From an uncultured bacterium (GTDB lineage Bacteria > Bacillota > Clostridia > Oscillospirales > Acutalibacteraceae), in contig CASDTH010000016.1 in assembly GCA_949283655.1 (NCBI GenBank), positions 1-64,000 of the forward strand: DNA of 64,000 nt. The letters run 5' to 3'. Under the pieces are notes generated by a model. The model had not been told where the DNA came from and made no database searches. It was given only the letters and a program-made list of their open reading frames with translations. A program made the translations under genes and the position numbers. Shown piece after piece: positions 22,503-29,665 of the stretch; positions within the stretch are counted from its first letter, which is position 1, and every line of letters begins with the position of its first letter.

Positions 22503-23561
22503 ATGTTTTTTAGAAAAAAAAGGCCGCCCTATCCCACCCGAACATACCCCATCATGCAGCAGCCTGCTCTGGAGCCGAACGCTGGTCAGCTGGCGCAGAT
22601 GCAGCGGAAGTTCGGCATGTTCCTCCACTTTGGTATTAACACCTTTAATAACACGGAGTGGTCGGACGGAAAGCTCCCAATCGAGAGCTATCGTCCTACG
22701 GCGATTGACGCGGACAGTTGGGTTCGCACGGCCTATGAGGCTGGGATGAATTACGTCGTCATCATCACCAAGCACCACGACGGCTTCTGCCTGTGGGATA
22801 CCCACACCACTACCTATTCCGTCAATTACTCCCCGAACAAGACCGACGTCGTCCGGGCCGTGTCCGAGGCGTGCAAAAAGTATGGGATCAAGCTGGGGCT
22901 GTATTATTCGCTCTGGGATCGCCATGAGCCGTGCTATCAAAATGATGAGGCGTATGTGCAGTACATGGAAAAGCACCTGACGGAGCTGATGGACGGCCGG
23001 TACGGGGAAGTAGTGGAACTGTGGCTTGACGGCGGCTGGGATAAGCCGTGCCGCGCATGGCAGCTCGATCGCCTGTATAACCACGTCAAGCAGATGCAGT
23101 CCATGTGCCAGATTGGCGTCAACCACACTGTCGGCAAGTACAGCGAGAAAAAGGGTGGTCCCCAAAAGCGCTATGAGCCAAAGAATTACCGCGATCGGGA
23201 TCCGCTGCGCATGTTCCCCTCCGACTTCCGGCTGTGGGACCCGCATATGTGCCGGGAGGACGATCCGAAAATCTACACATTCAGCGGGAAGGAGTATTAT
23301 CTCCCCTTTGAGCAGACCATCTGCTCCCGGAAGGATTTTAGCTGGTTCTATTCCGACACCTATGCCGCCAAACCGCTGATGGACGCGCAGGAGATTATCC
23401 GGAATTATCGGATTCTGGAAAAGACAAACAATATGATGGTCATTAATCTGCCGCCGGATAAAAACGGGAAACTGGTGGAGGGAGATGTCGATAACCTTAT
23501 GCGCGTTGCCGGGGCGCTTGGCATCCGGCGGAATGGATCGCCTTCTGCCGCTCGTTTTTGA
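22503..23561 (+). CDS. Alpha-L-fucosidase (GH29), catalytic domain only
   Basis: 352 residues, AAGGAG 8 nt before the ATG. It has the GH29 hallmarks: GMFLHFGINTF (about 38-48), KHHDGFCLWDT (90-100) and the nucleophile Asp176 in ELWLDGGWD (172-180), followed by PPDKNG near the end of the barrel. The family releases terminal alpha-L-fucose from glycans by retention. Typical GH29 proteins carry a C-terminal beta-sandwich; here the protein stops soon after the end of the barrel (ALGIRRNG plus seven residues), so it is a minimal or 3'-truncated enzyme. No signal peptide, hence intracellular. The next gene, an alcohol dehydrogenase, begins 160 bp downstream and may handle the released sugar. Confidence 0.88.
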   Translation: MFFRKKRPPYPTRTYPIMQQPALEPNAGQLAQMQRKFGMFLHFGINTFNNTEWSDGKLPIESYRPTAIDADSWVRTAYEAGMNYVVIITKHHDGFCLWDTHTTTYSVNYSPNKTDVVRAVSEACKKYGIKLGLYYSLWDRHEPCYQNDEAYVQYMEKHLTELMDGRYGEVVELWLDGGWDKPCRAWQLDRLYNHVKQMQSMCQIGVNHTVGKYSEKKGGPQKRYEPKNYRDRDPLRMFPSDFRLWDPHMCREDDPKIYTFSGKEYYLPFEQTICSRKDFSWFYSDTYAAKPLMDAQEIIRNYRILEKTNNMMVINLPPDKNGKLVEGDVDNLMRVAGALGIRRNGSPSAARF

Positions 23562-23721
23562 ATGCTGGTGGAGAACAGGCCATCGGCTGCCAAGAGAGCT
23601 TCATCAGCGCGATGGGGTTGCGGCCCATTAAAAAAGCGTTAGGACGCACGAAATCGTTTCCCTGCACACGAAGCGGCGATGGAAAGCCCGCACATTCTAG
23701 AAAAAAGGAGCTGTATTGCGC

Positions 23722-24789
23722 ATGAGCGGTGATCGAATGAAGGCGGTTGTCTACCAAAAAAAGGGTGTGTTTGCGCTGGAGGAGCGGCCAGTCCCCACTC
23801 TGCGGGACCCGGGGGATGCGCTTGTCCGTGTGACACTCGCCTCAATTTGCTCCAGCGATTTGCATATCAAGCACGGCAGCGTGCCGCGCGCAAGGCCTGG
23901 CGTAATTGTGGGGCATGAGCTGGTAGGCGTTGTAGAGAAGGTTGGGGAAGCTGTCCGCAGCTTCCGAACGGGGGATCGTGTTGCAGTCAATGTGGAAACC
24001 TTCTGCGGATCGTGCTTTTTTTGCCAACGCGGTTTTGTGAATAACTGCACGGATGCACAGGGCGGCTGGGCGCTTGGCTGCCGGATCGACGGTGGCCAGG
24101 CAGAGTATGTCCGCGTGCCGTTTGCAGAGCACGGCTTAAACCATATCCCGGACGAGGTGACGGATGAGCAGGCCCTGTTTACCGGCGATATCCTTGCCAC
24201 TGGCTACTGGGGCGCGCGCATCGGAGAAATTCAGGCGGGGGATACCGTTCTGGTTCTGGGCGCCGGGCCAACGGGGCTTTGTGCCATGGCGTGTGCCAGG
24301 CTGTATCGCCCGGCTCGGATTATCGCTGCCGATCTTTCGCAGGAGCGGCTTGCCCTTGCGCAGCGCATGGGAGTGGCCGATGTGGTGGTCAACCCGCTCC
24401 ATCAGAATGTCGCACAAGCAGCCCGCAGCCTGACGCAGGGGCGCGGGGCGGACGTGGTGATGGAGGCGGCGGGTGGCGTGGATACCTTCCAGACCGCATG
24501 GCAGGCGGCCCGCCCCAACGGCACAGTCTGTATCATTGCGCTGTATGAGCAGGCCCAGAGCCTGCCCCTGCCGGAGATGTACGGCAAAAACCTGACCTTT
24601 AAAACCGGCGGGGTGGATGCCTCTGACTGTGGTCGGATTCTGGAGTTGATCCGGCAGGGTAAGTTGGATGCCACGCCCCTGATTACGCACCGTTTCCCAC
24701 TGGAGCGGGCAATGGAGGCTTACGCACTTTTTGAGCAGCGCGCACAGGGCGTGATGAAAATTGCACTATTTCCCTCGCCGGGAAATTGA
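23722..24789 (+). CDS. Zinc-dependent medium-chain alcohol/polyol dehydrogenase
   Basis: 355 residues from the ATG at 23722 (AAAGGAG 11 nt upstream); a TTG at 23716 and an ATG at 23737 are alternatives. N-terminal GroES-like domain with catalytic zinc ligands in SICSSDLH and GHEL, structural zinc Cys cluster CGSCFFCQRGFVNNC, then a Rossmann domain with VLGAGPTG. Oxidises secondary alcohols or polyols with NAD(P)+, like threonine and sorbitol dehydrogenases. Standing next to an alpha-L-fucosidase, a fucose or other sugar-alcohol substrate is plausible but unproven. Closed by the shared terminator at 24794-24818. Confidence 0.9.
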   Translation: MSGDRMKAVVYQKKGVFALEERPVPTLRDPGDALVRVTLASICSSDLHIKHGSVPRARPGVIVGHELVGVVEKVGEAVRSFRTGDRVAVNVETFCGSCFFCQRGFVNNCTDAQGGWALGCRIDGGQAEYVRVPFAEHGLNHIPDEVTDEQALFTGDILATGYWGARIGEIQAGDTVLVLGAGPTGLCAMACARLYRPARIIAADLSQERLALAQRMGVADVVVNPLHQNVAQAARSLTQGRGADVVMEAAGGVDTFQTAWQAARPNGTVCIIALYEQAQSLPLPEMYGKNLTFKTGGVDASDCGRILELIRQGKLDATPLITHRFPLERAMEAYALFEQRAQGVMKIALFPSPGN

Positions 24790-24793
24790 ATCG

Positions 24794-24818
24794 AAAGGCC
24801 GGCGAAAGCCGGCCTTTT
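24794..24818. terminator. Bidirectional terminator between the dehydrogenase and MATE genes
   Basis: AAAGGCCGGC-GAAA-GCCGGCCTTT: a perfect stem with a GAAA tetraloop, TTTTCTTT on the plus side and TTTC on the minus side, between convergent genes. Confidence 0.85.
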
Positions 24819-24820
24819 CT

Positions 24821-26152
24821 TTATCGAGGGAATCCTTGCTTTGGCTGGCGGTGCTTTTCACGGCGGAAAAGCAGCAGCGCGACCCCTGCCACCAGCAGCT
24901 CCGTTGCAGGAAACGCGCACCAGACTCCGGAGATTTTCCCAATCCATGAGAGCAGAAAGGCCATTGGGATAATCACAAAAAATCCCCGCAGGAGCGAAAT
25001 GATATGCGCGGGCCGTGGCCGCTCGGTGGAGGTGAAATAGATAGAGAGGACGATATTCAATCCGGCAAAGGGGCAGGCAAGGAAGTAAAGCTGGAGCCCC
25101 TGCACGGCGATGCTTTGCAGTAGAGCATTTTGTTCGCTGTTGAAAATAGCGGCGATCTGGGCGGCGCCAAAAAATATGACAGCATAAATAGCGGCAGAAA
25201 AAATGAGCGTTGCCGCCAACGCATACCGCAGGATAGCGTTCATCCCGGCATAGTCCCTCCTGCCGTAGCTGCGGCTGATCATTGGCTGGCTTCCCTGCGC
25301 GATGCCTGTGTAGAGGGAGATGATAACCAAAGAGAGATTGGCAATCACCCCGTAGGCCGCTACGCCTACGTTGCCCTCCAGGTGCAGAATGATGGCATTA
25401 AACACAATCATCACAATGCCGGAGGATACCTCCGTAACCAGCGAGGGCATGCCGCTGGAGAGGATCTCCGCCAAATGCCGCCCTTCCGGAGGGCGTTTCG
25501 TAAGATGAAATTGATTCCTTCTCAAAATAAAATGCGGGGATAAGATCAGCATGCTGATCAGCGGAGCTAGCCCGGTAGCAAATGCCGCGCCAAAGATTCC
25601 CATCCGACAGGGAAAGATAAAGATCCAATCCAACACCACATTCGAGAGGCTGCCGCCAATCATTGCCGCCATAGAGAGCTGTGGCGCGCCATCGTTACGG
25701 ACAAAGCAGAGCAACACGTTATTGAGCAAAAAGGCGGGCGCAAATAGCAGGATCACCTGCAAATAGGTTTTGGTCATGTGGAATACACTGCCCTCTGCGC
25801 CAAAGAGAGAAGCGATAGCGCCGGGTAAGAAAAGCCCGATCAGCACAAAGAAAGCCGCAAAAGCTGCGGCAAGGTACGCTGCGTTGGTAAAAATCCGGTT
25901 TGCGGCGGTGTGATCCTGCTGGCTTTTCCGTATGGCATATTTCGTGGCGCCGCCCATGCCGGTCATGAGCCCGCTCCCGTGGATAAAGCTATAAACCGGA
26001 ATCGCCAGATTCAAAGCAGTCAGGCCGTTGGCGCCAAGCCCCTTTGACACAAAAAACGTGTCGGCCAATATGTAGCAGGAGAGGCCGAGCATTCCCATCA
26101 CATTGAGGAATGCATATTTTGTAAACTCCCGAAAACAGTTTGATTTTTTCAC
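24821..26152 (-). CDS. MATE family efflux transporter
   Basis: 443 residues starting with GTG, with AGGAGG about 7 nt upstream. Twelve hydrophobic segments in two pseudo-repeats; the N-terminal block (KYAFLNVMGMLGLSCYILAD then TFFVSKGLGANGL) is typical of MATE pumps, which export cationic drugs and metabolites with Na+ or H+ antiport. Related to the clostridial MepA-like group. It follows the oxidase-fold gene after 69 bp in the same direction, so the two may be cotranscribed. Confidence 0.93.
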   Translation of the reverse strand: MKKSNCFREFTKYAFLNVMGMLGLSCYILADTFFVSKGLGANGLTALNLAIPVYSFIHGSGLMTGMGGATKYAIRKSQQDHTAANRIFTNAAYLAAAFAAFFVLIGLFLPGAIASLFGAEGSVFHMTKTYLQVILLFAPAFLLNNVLLCFVRNDGAPQLSMAAMIGGSLSNVVLDWIFIFPCRMGIFGAAFATGLAPLISMLILSPHFILRRNQFHLTKRPPEGRHLAEILSSGMPSLVTEVSSGIVMIVFNAIILHLEGNVGVAAYGVIANLSLVIISLYTGIAQGSQPMISRSYGRRDYAGMNAILRYALAATLIFSAAIYAVIFFGAAQIAAIFNSEQNALLQSIAVQGLQLYFLACPFAGLNIVLSIYFTSTERPRPAHIISLLRGFFVIIPMAFLLSWIGKISGVWCAFPATELLVAGVALLLFRREKHRQPKQGFPR

Positions 26153-26221
26153 GCGAACCTCCTGAAATAACAGATTGAATATGCTGCACGAACCTGCCGT
26201 GCAAACGGAAAGCAGGGATCG

Positions 26222-26731
26222 TTATGGCCGCTCTCCGGCCTGCCGTTTTGCCTTTGCCAGCTCAATCGCTTCCTTCCCGGAAAAATGCGCCGGCGTCATT
26301 TCCAACACACATAGAGGCGCCCAATCCCGGTTGATTGCTTTGCGGCGGCGCTCCTCCGGATCGACAGGCGCATATTTTATGGCCAGCTTTTCCATAGCTG
26401 CGCGTTTTTCCTGCTCGTCCTCTAATATGCGAATGGAGCCAAACACAATCACGCTGCGAAAATGGGAGGTGTACTCCTCCGGCATGATTTGATCCTGATC
26501 GATCACGCAGAAGGAGGCCTTTGGGTCCCGGCGGATCGCATCCATCTTGTGCCCGCTTTTCGCGCCGTGGAAATAGAGCTTGCGCCCGTCGTACCCAAAG
26601 CTTATGGGAACAGCGTATGGGTAACCGCCATCGCCCGATAGGGCCAGCACTCCGGAAGTAGCACGCTGTAAAACCATGCTGCATTCCTCTGGGGATAACG
26701 CCTGTTTTTTGCGGCGCATTTCGCGAAACAT
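26222..26731 (-). CDS. Pyridoxamine 5'-phosphate oxidase-family protein (NimA-like flavin-binding fold)
   Basis: 169 residues, AGGAGG before the ATG. The split-barrel FMN-binding family is shown by the N-terminal MRRKKQALS, GVLALSGDGGYPYAVPISF, YFHGAKSGHKMDAI, SFCVIDQD and SVIVFGSI segments. Members include nitroimidazole reductases (NimA) and many unassigned clostridial proteins; they bind flavin or haem and are usually small redox or detoxification proteins. The transcript starts at a strong promoter (26880-26908) and must pass a terminator hairpin (26786-26832) before reaching the gene, which suggests conditional expression. Next gene downstream is a MATE pump, consistent with a stress or detoxification role. 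Confidence 0.9.
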   Translation of the reverse strand: MFREMRRKKQALSPEECSMVLQRATSGVLALSGDGGYPYAVPISFGYDGRKLYFHGAKSGHKMDAIRRDPKASFCVIDQDQIMPEEYTSHFRSVIVFGSIRILEDEQEKRAAMEKLAIKYAPVDPEERRRKAINRDWAPLCVLEMTPAHFSGKEAIELAKAKRQAGERP

Positions 26732-26785
26732 GCACTTTCCTCCTCAGCCGCCTGTCTGTACCGGATGTGGCCGGCAAAAAAGAAA

Positions 26786-26832
26786 GCATTGATTTTCGTA
26801 TCTCCCATGGCCTAACGATACGAAACCAATGC
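26786..26832 (-). terminator. Leader terminator (possible attenuator) upstream of the oxidase-fold gene
   Basis: On the minus strand GCATTGGTTTCGTATC pairs with GATACGAAAATCAATGC (small bulges) and is followed by TTTCTTTTTT. It lies 55 bp before the start codon and only about 40 nt after the predicted transcription start. That leaves little room for a large aptamer, so regulation by a protein or by a short alternative pairing is more likely than a classical riboswitch. Confidence 0.65.
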
Positions 26833-26879
26833 TCCCTGGCTTACCCGGCGGCAAGCAACAATTCTTTTATTTCTGGCAT

Positions 26880-26908
26880 ATTATAGCACGCCTTTGCGCA
26901 GGCGTCAA
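26880..26908 (-). promoter_or_regulatory. Strong sigma-A promoter of the oxidase-fold gene
   Basis: On the minus strand TTGACG (26908-26903), exactly 17 bp, TATAAT (26885-26880). Confidence 0.75.
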
Positions 26909-27001
26909 TCCCAAATCCAAATGGAATCTGCAGGATGGGCCCCACAGATGCTGTGGCCTCTTGAGTTGGCCGCTGTTCCCAACCTAATAGCGGTAGCGTT
27001 T

Positions 27002-27475
27002 TTAATTCAGGAGGGCGACGCCTACGGTCAGATACCCTGCAAAGGCGACCCACAGAAGATAGGGGATTTGCAGCAGTGCTGCAGTCCGGCTGATGTTGGA
27101 GAATAGGAGGATCATCGTCAGAATCAAAAACCACAGCACAATCAGCCAGGCGAAGGAGAACCAGTACCACTGTTTATCGAAAAAGAAAATACTCCATAAG
27201 AAGTTGAAAAGCAGCTGCACGCCATAGACAATGAGCGCATTGCGCTTGCGCTCCTGGTTTGCATCGGAGGTATACACCAGATAGGCGGAGACCGCCATCA
27301 GGATGAAAAGGATGGTCCAGACCACGCTGAATACCCAGGCGGGCGGGGAGAGCGGCGGCTGATTAAGGCCGGCGTATACCTCCCGCATGCTGTTCATGGT
27401 CAGCAGCGCGGATAATCCGCCTGTGCCAAGAGCGATCAGAAGGCTGAGGGCCAGCGGCTTCCATTTCAGAACCAT
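27002..27475 (-). CDS. tspO: TspO/MBR family tryptophan-rich sensory protein
   Basis: 157 residues from the ATG at 27475 (AAAGGAG about 8 nt upstream); an upstream start at 27541 would add 22 residues and lies inside the repeat element. Five membrane helices; the conserved family features NQPPLSPPAWVFSVVWT and the Trp-rich FNFLWSIFF, WYWFSFAW and AYLVY segments are present. TspO proteins bind porphyrins, haem breakdown products and cholesterol and take part in stress responses; the bacterial role is not settled. Stands alone, separated from the next gene by 270 bp. Confidence 0.92.
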   Translation of the reverse strand: MVLKWKPLALSLLIALGTGGLSALLTMNSMREVYAGLNQPPLSPPAWVFSVVWTILFILMAVSAYLVYTSDANQERKRNALIVYGVQLLFNFLWSIFFFDKQWYWFSFAWLIVLWFLILTMILLFSNISRTAALLQIPYLLWVAFAGYLTVGVALLN

Positions 27476-27537
27476 AGCATCAACTCCTTTGCAAAAATAG
27501 TATACGGCTTTTGAAAGAGTTTTATCACGGATACATC

Positions 27538-27815
27538 GCATCAGTATACAAGGGGAACATCGCCGCCCAGCAGACTCAGACGGGTGCTCGCTGCGTTCTC
27601 AGGCGCGGCAGGGCGGCGGGCCCGGCCGTGCCCTGCGGCCTTGCGATCCCCTCGCCTGAAGCCGCCGGGGCGGTCCTTCGGAGTTTTCAGCCTATGGCCG
27701 GGATGCCTGGCAAGGCAGACGGCGCAACTTTCCTTGGTGGAAAGCAAGGAGGATCACGCAGCCAAGGGCGCGGACATGGTGCTGAAAACCGATGTGTACC
27801 CTTGTACACTGATGC
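27538..27815. mobile_element. MITE-like inverted-repeat element, 278 bp (largest copy)
   Basis: Ends GCATCAGTATACAAGGGG and, in reverse complement, GCATCAGTGTACAAGGGT form imperfect terminal inverted repeats; the inside is GC-rich and codes for no transposase. Both flanks of the inner region (GGTGCTCGCTGCGTTCTC near the left, GCTGAAAACCGATG near the right) are repeated in the 114-bp copy at 36881-36994. No convincing target-site duplication is visible, so mobilisation is inferred from structure only. Confidence 0.65.
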
Positions 27816-27870
27816 TATGAATCTATTTTTTCAAATATGTATGTTTTTCATATGAAAGAAAATTTTTGCA

Positions 27871-27898
27871 TTGCAAATTTTTTGAGAATATGTATAAT
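27871..27898 (+). promoter_or_regulatory. Promoter of the regulator gene
   Basis: TTGCAA (27871-27876), 16 bp, TATAAT (27893-27898), about 60 bp before the start. Confidence 0.6.
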
Positions 27899-27964
27899 TA
27901 TTAAGATAAATTTTCTTTTCTATACATAGCAAGGAAGACCGCTGTTTAAAGGATGATGCCGTTC

Positions 27965-29428
27965 ATGTTTCATGAGCTCTTTTCAAAGGCGCTTGATCAG
28001 ATGGGATGGAGCCAGAATGATATCGCCGCGCAATTTCATATCAACCGGGGCACGCAGTATAAATACCGCAACGGCCAGCTCCTGCCGCCGCGTGAGAGCT
28101 TCCGCCAGATTCTGAATGCGCTGAAGCTCTCTGCCGCAGCACGGCAGGTGTTGTGCGAGGCCTATTATCAGGAATTGTACGGAGCGGAAAAGCTGGCCCG
28201 TATCCACTATATCGAATCTGCCATGAACCGGCTGGATGAATGGATCACTATGCATCCCCAACCGCTGAAGCCGCTGGCGGATTCCATTGCTGCGTCCGCG
28301 CAGGAGGCGGGCAGCGCCTGGCTCTCCTCGCAGGAGGAGCTCGCCGGGGCGGTGCAGTGGGTCTTTCAGCAATCCTCGCCGGGCGAGGCAGTCACGAACT
28401 ATCCGTATTCCTGCCATGCGATTGATGACGTGGTGTTCCGGCACGTGGTATTCGGCTCCGGTTTTCGCCTCACGCATTTGCTGACGTTTGATAAGGGCTG
28501 TGCAGGGGTGCACAATTTGGAGAATATTTTCCGCTCGATGCGCTGGCTGGCCAGGCAGGTGAATCCCATATGCCGGTATGCTCACCTGCATACGGATAGC
28601 CTCACGCCCTTTCCCTGCTTTTTTGCGCTGGATGGGTGGTGCCTGCTGTTCCATCCGCAGCGCGGGGAAGGCGTTTTGCTGCGCGACGAGGGCCTGTTTG
28701 GTTATTTGCGGGGGCTGGCGGAGCGGTTTGCCAGGGGCGGCTTCCCGCTGGCGGTTTTTCCGCAGGATATGTTTGCGCTGCAGGCGGAGGTGAACCGCGC
28801 CTCCATCCATCGGGTGGAGGCGAATTTATCCGCTTACCCCTGCCTGGCGCCCATTGCGGACGACGCGTTTATCCGCTCTGTGATCCGGGAGGAGGTGCCT
28901 GGATGGGAATACCTGGTTCAGCTGGGCGTTGAGCACTATAGCCGCCTTATGAGCCTGACGGATGAGCTCTATGTCACCACGGCAGAGGGCTTGCGCCGCT
29001 TCGCGCAGACAGGCGCGGTGCGGGAGATCCCGGGCGCGTTCGTCAAAGCGGCGCCGTTTGCAGAGCGCATTCGTTACTTTCACACCATGATCGAACGGAT
29101 ACCGAAAAAAAAGCTGTTTATTCTGGACGATATGGCGTTTACGCTGGCCGACAAGGTCTCGATTGATTTCTTTGAAAACATTGTGATGATTGCAGGGTAT
29201 TTTGAGGGGATCGACAGCGCCTTGCAGGGGAAGGAGAACTATATCGTCAGCGTTGTGGATAAGGAGCTCAGGCAGGATTTTACGGATTTTATGGAGTATC
29301 TGCAGGATAACTGCTATTTTTACTCGGAGGATGCAGCGGCGGCTTATTTAAAATCCATGATCCTCCTGTGCGAGCAGCTGTCAGCCGCCGGGCGGCAGGA
29401 TGCCGGAGAAGCGTGCGACCCACAGTAG
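27965..29428 (+). CDS. Helix-turn-helix regulator-like protein with a large helical C-terminal domain
   Basis: About 487 residues. Starts at 27953, 27956 and 27965 are all possible; AAAGG about 12 nt upstream slightly favours 27965. Residues about 1-60 form a compact HTH of the XRE type (ALDQMGWSQNDIAAQFHINR-GTQYKYRNG). The remaining 420 residues have no known motif; the C-terminal half is homologous to the partial protein at 2-751. I infer a transcription regulator of a clostridial family whose ligand domain is uncharacterised. It ends at a strong terminator 240 bp before the giant surface protein gene, which it might control. Confidence 0.7.
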   Translation: MFHELFSKALDQMGWSQNDIAAQFHINRGTQYKYRNGQLLPPRESFRQILNALKLSAAARQVLCEAYYQELYGAEKLARIHYIESAMNRLDEWITMHPQPLKPLADSIAASAQEAGSAWLSSQEELAGAVQWVFQQSSPGEAVTNYPYSCHAIDDVVFRHVVFGSGFRLTHLLTFDKGCAGVHNLENIFRSMRWLARQVNPICRYAHLHTDSLTPFPCFFALDGWCLLFHPQRGEGVLLRDEGLFGYLRGLAERFARGGFPLAVFPQDMFALQAEVNRASIHRVEANLSAYPCLAPIADDAFIRSVIREEVPGWEYLVQLGVEHYSRLMSLTDELYVTTAEGLRRFAQTGAVREIPGAFVKAAPFAERIRYFHTMIERIPKKKLFILDDMAFTLADKVSIDFFENIVMIAGYFEGIDSALQGKENYIVSVVDKELRQDFTDFMEYLQDNCYFYSEDAAAAYLKSMILLCEQLSAAGRQDAGEACDPQ

Positions 29429-29500
29429 GGCGCTTTCCGGTAAGCGTAGAGGTGCGTAGCTTCCTACAAAAAAGCCAAACTCTATATAGAAATCTTAGGG

Positions 29501-29550
29501 TGCTGACGGCCTTGTCGAAAAAAAAGACAGGCCGTCAGCAATTGTTTTTT
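29501..29550 (+). terminator. Strong rho-independent terminator after the regulator gene
   Basis: TGCTGACGGCCTTGTC pairs with GACAGGCCGTCAGCA around an A-rich loop, followed by ATTGTTTTTT. It separates the regulator from the surface-protein gene. Confidence 0.85.
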
Positions 29551-29665
29551 AAAAAAGGGTTGTTTATAATGGAAGCATAAAAATGCGCGGCGAAACAAAG
29601 CGGTGCAGCCCGGCCGGAGCCGGCCGCTGTTTTCTGCTGCAGAAACGGTTTGGAGGATGGAGAGA

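Larger units (their letters stand above)
27476..27952. other. 477-bp intergenic region with an inverted-repeat element and a promoter
   Basis: Mostly filled by the largest copy of the dispersed repeat family (27538-27815); the remainder is AT-rich and carries the promoter of the regulator gene. Confidence 0.6.

Noticed and set aside
23497..23757. 86-codon open frame antisense to the fucosidase end
   Set aside because: No ribosome-binding site and it overlaps coding sequence; probably a shadow frame.
26841..26879. Leader peptide MPEIKELLLAAG before the leader terminator
   Set aside because: Its ATG lies between the -10 and the expected transcription start, so it would not be in the mRNA.
26841..27000. 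Open frame on the minus strand ending with GIDACAKACYNMPEIKELL
   Set aside because: The residues look protein-like, but the frame has no start signal and overlaps a strong promoter; possibly a relic, not claimed.
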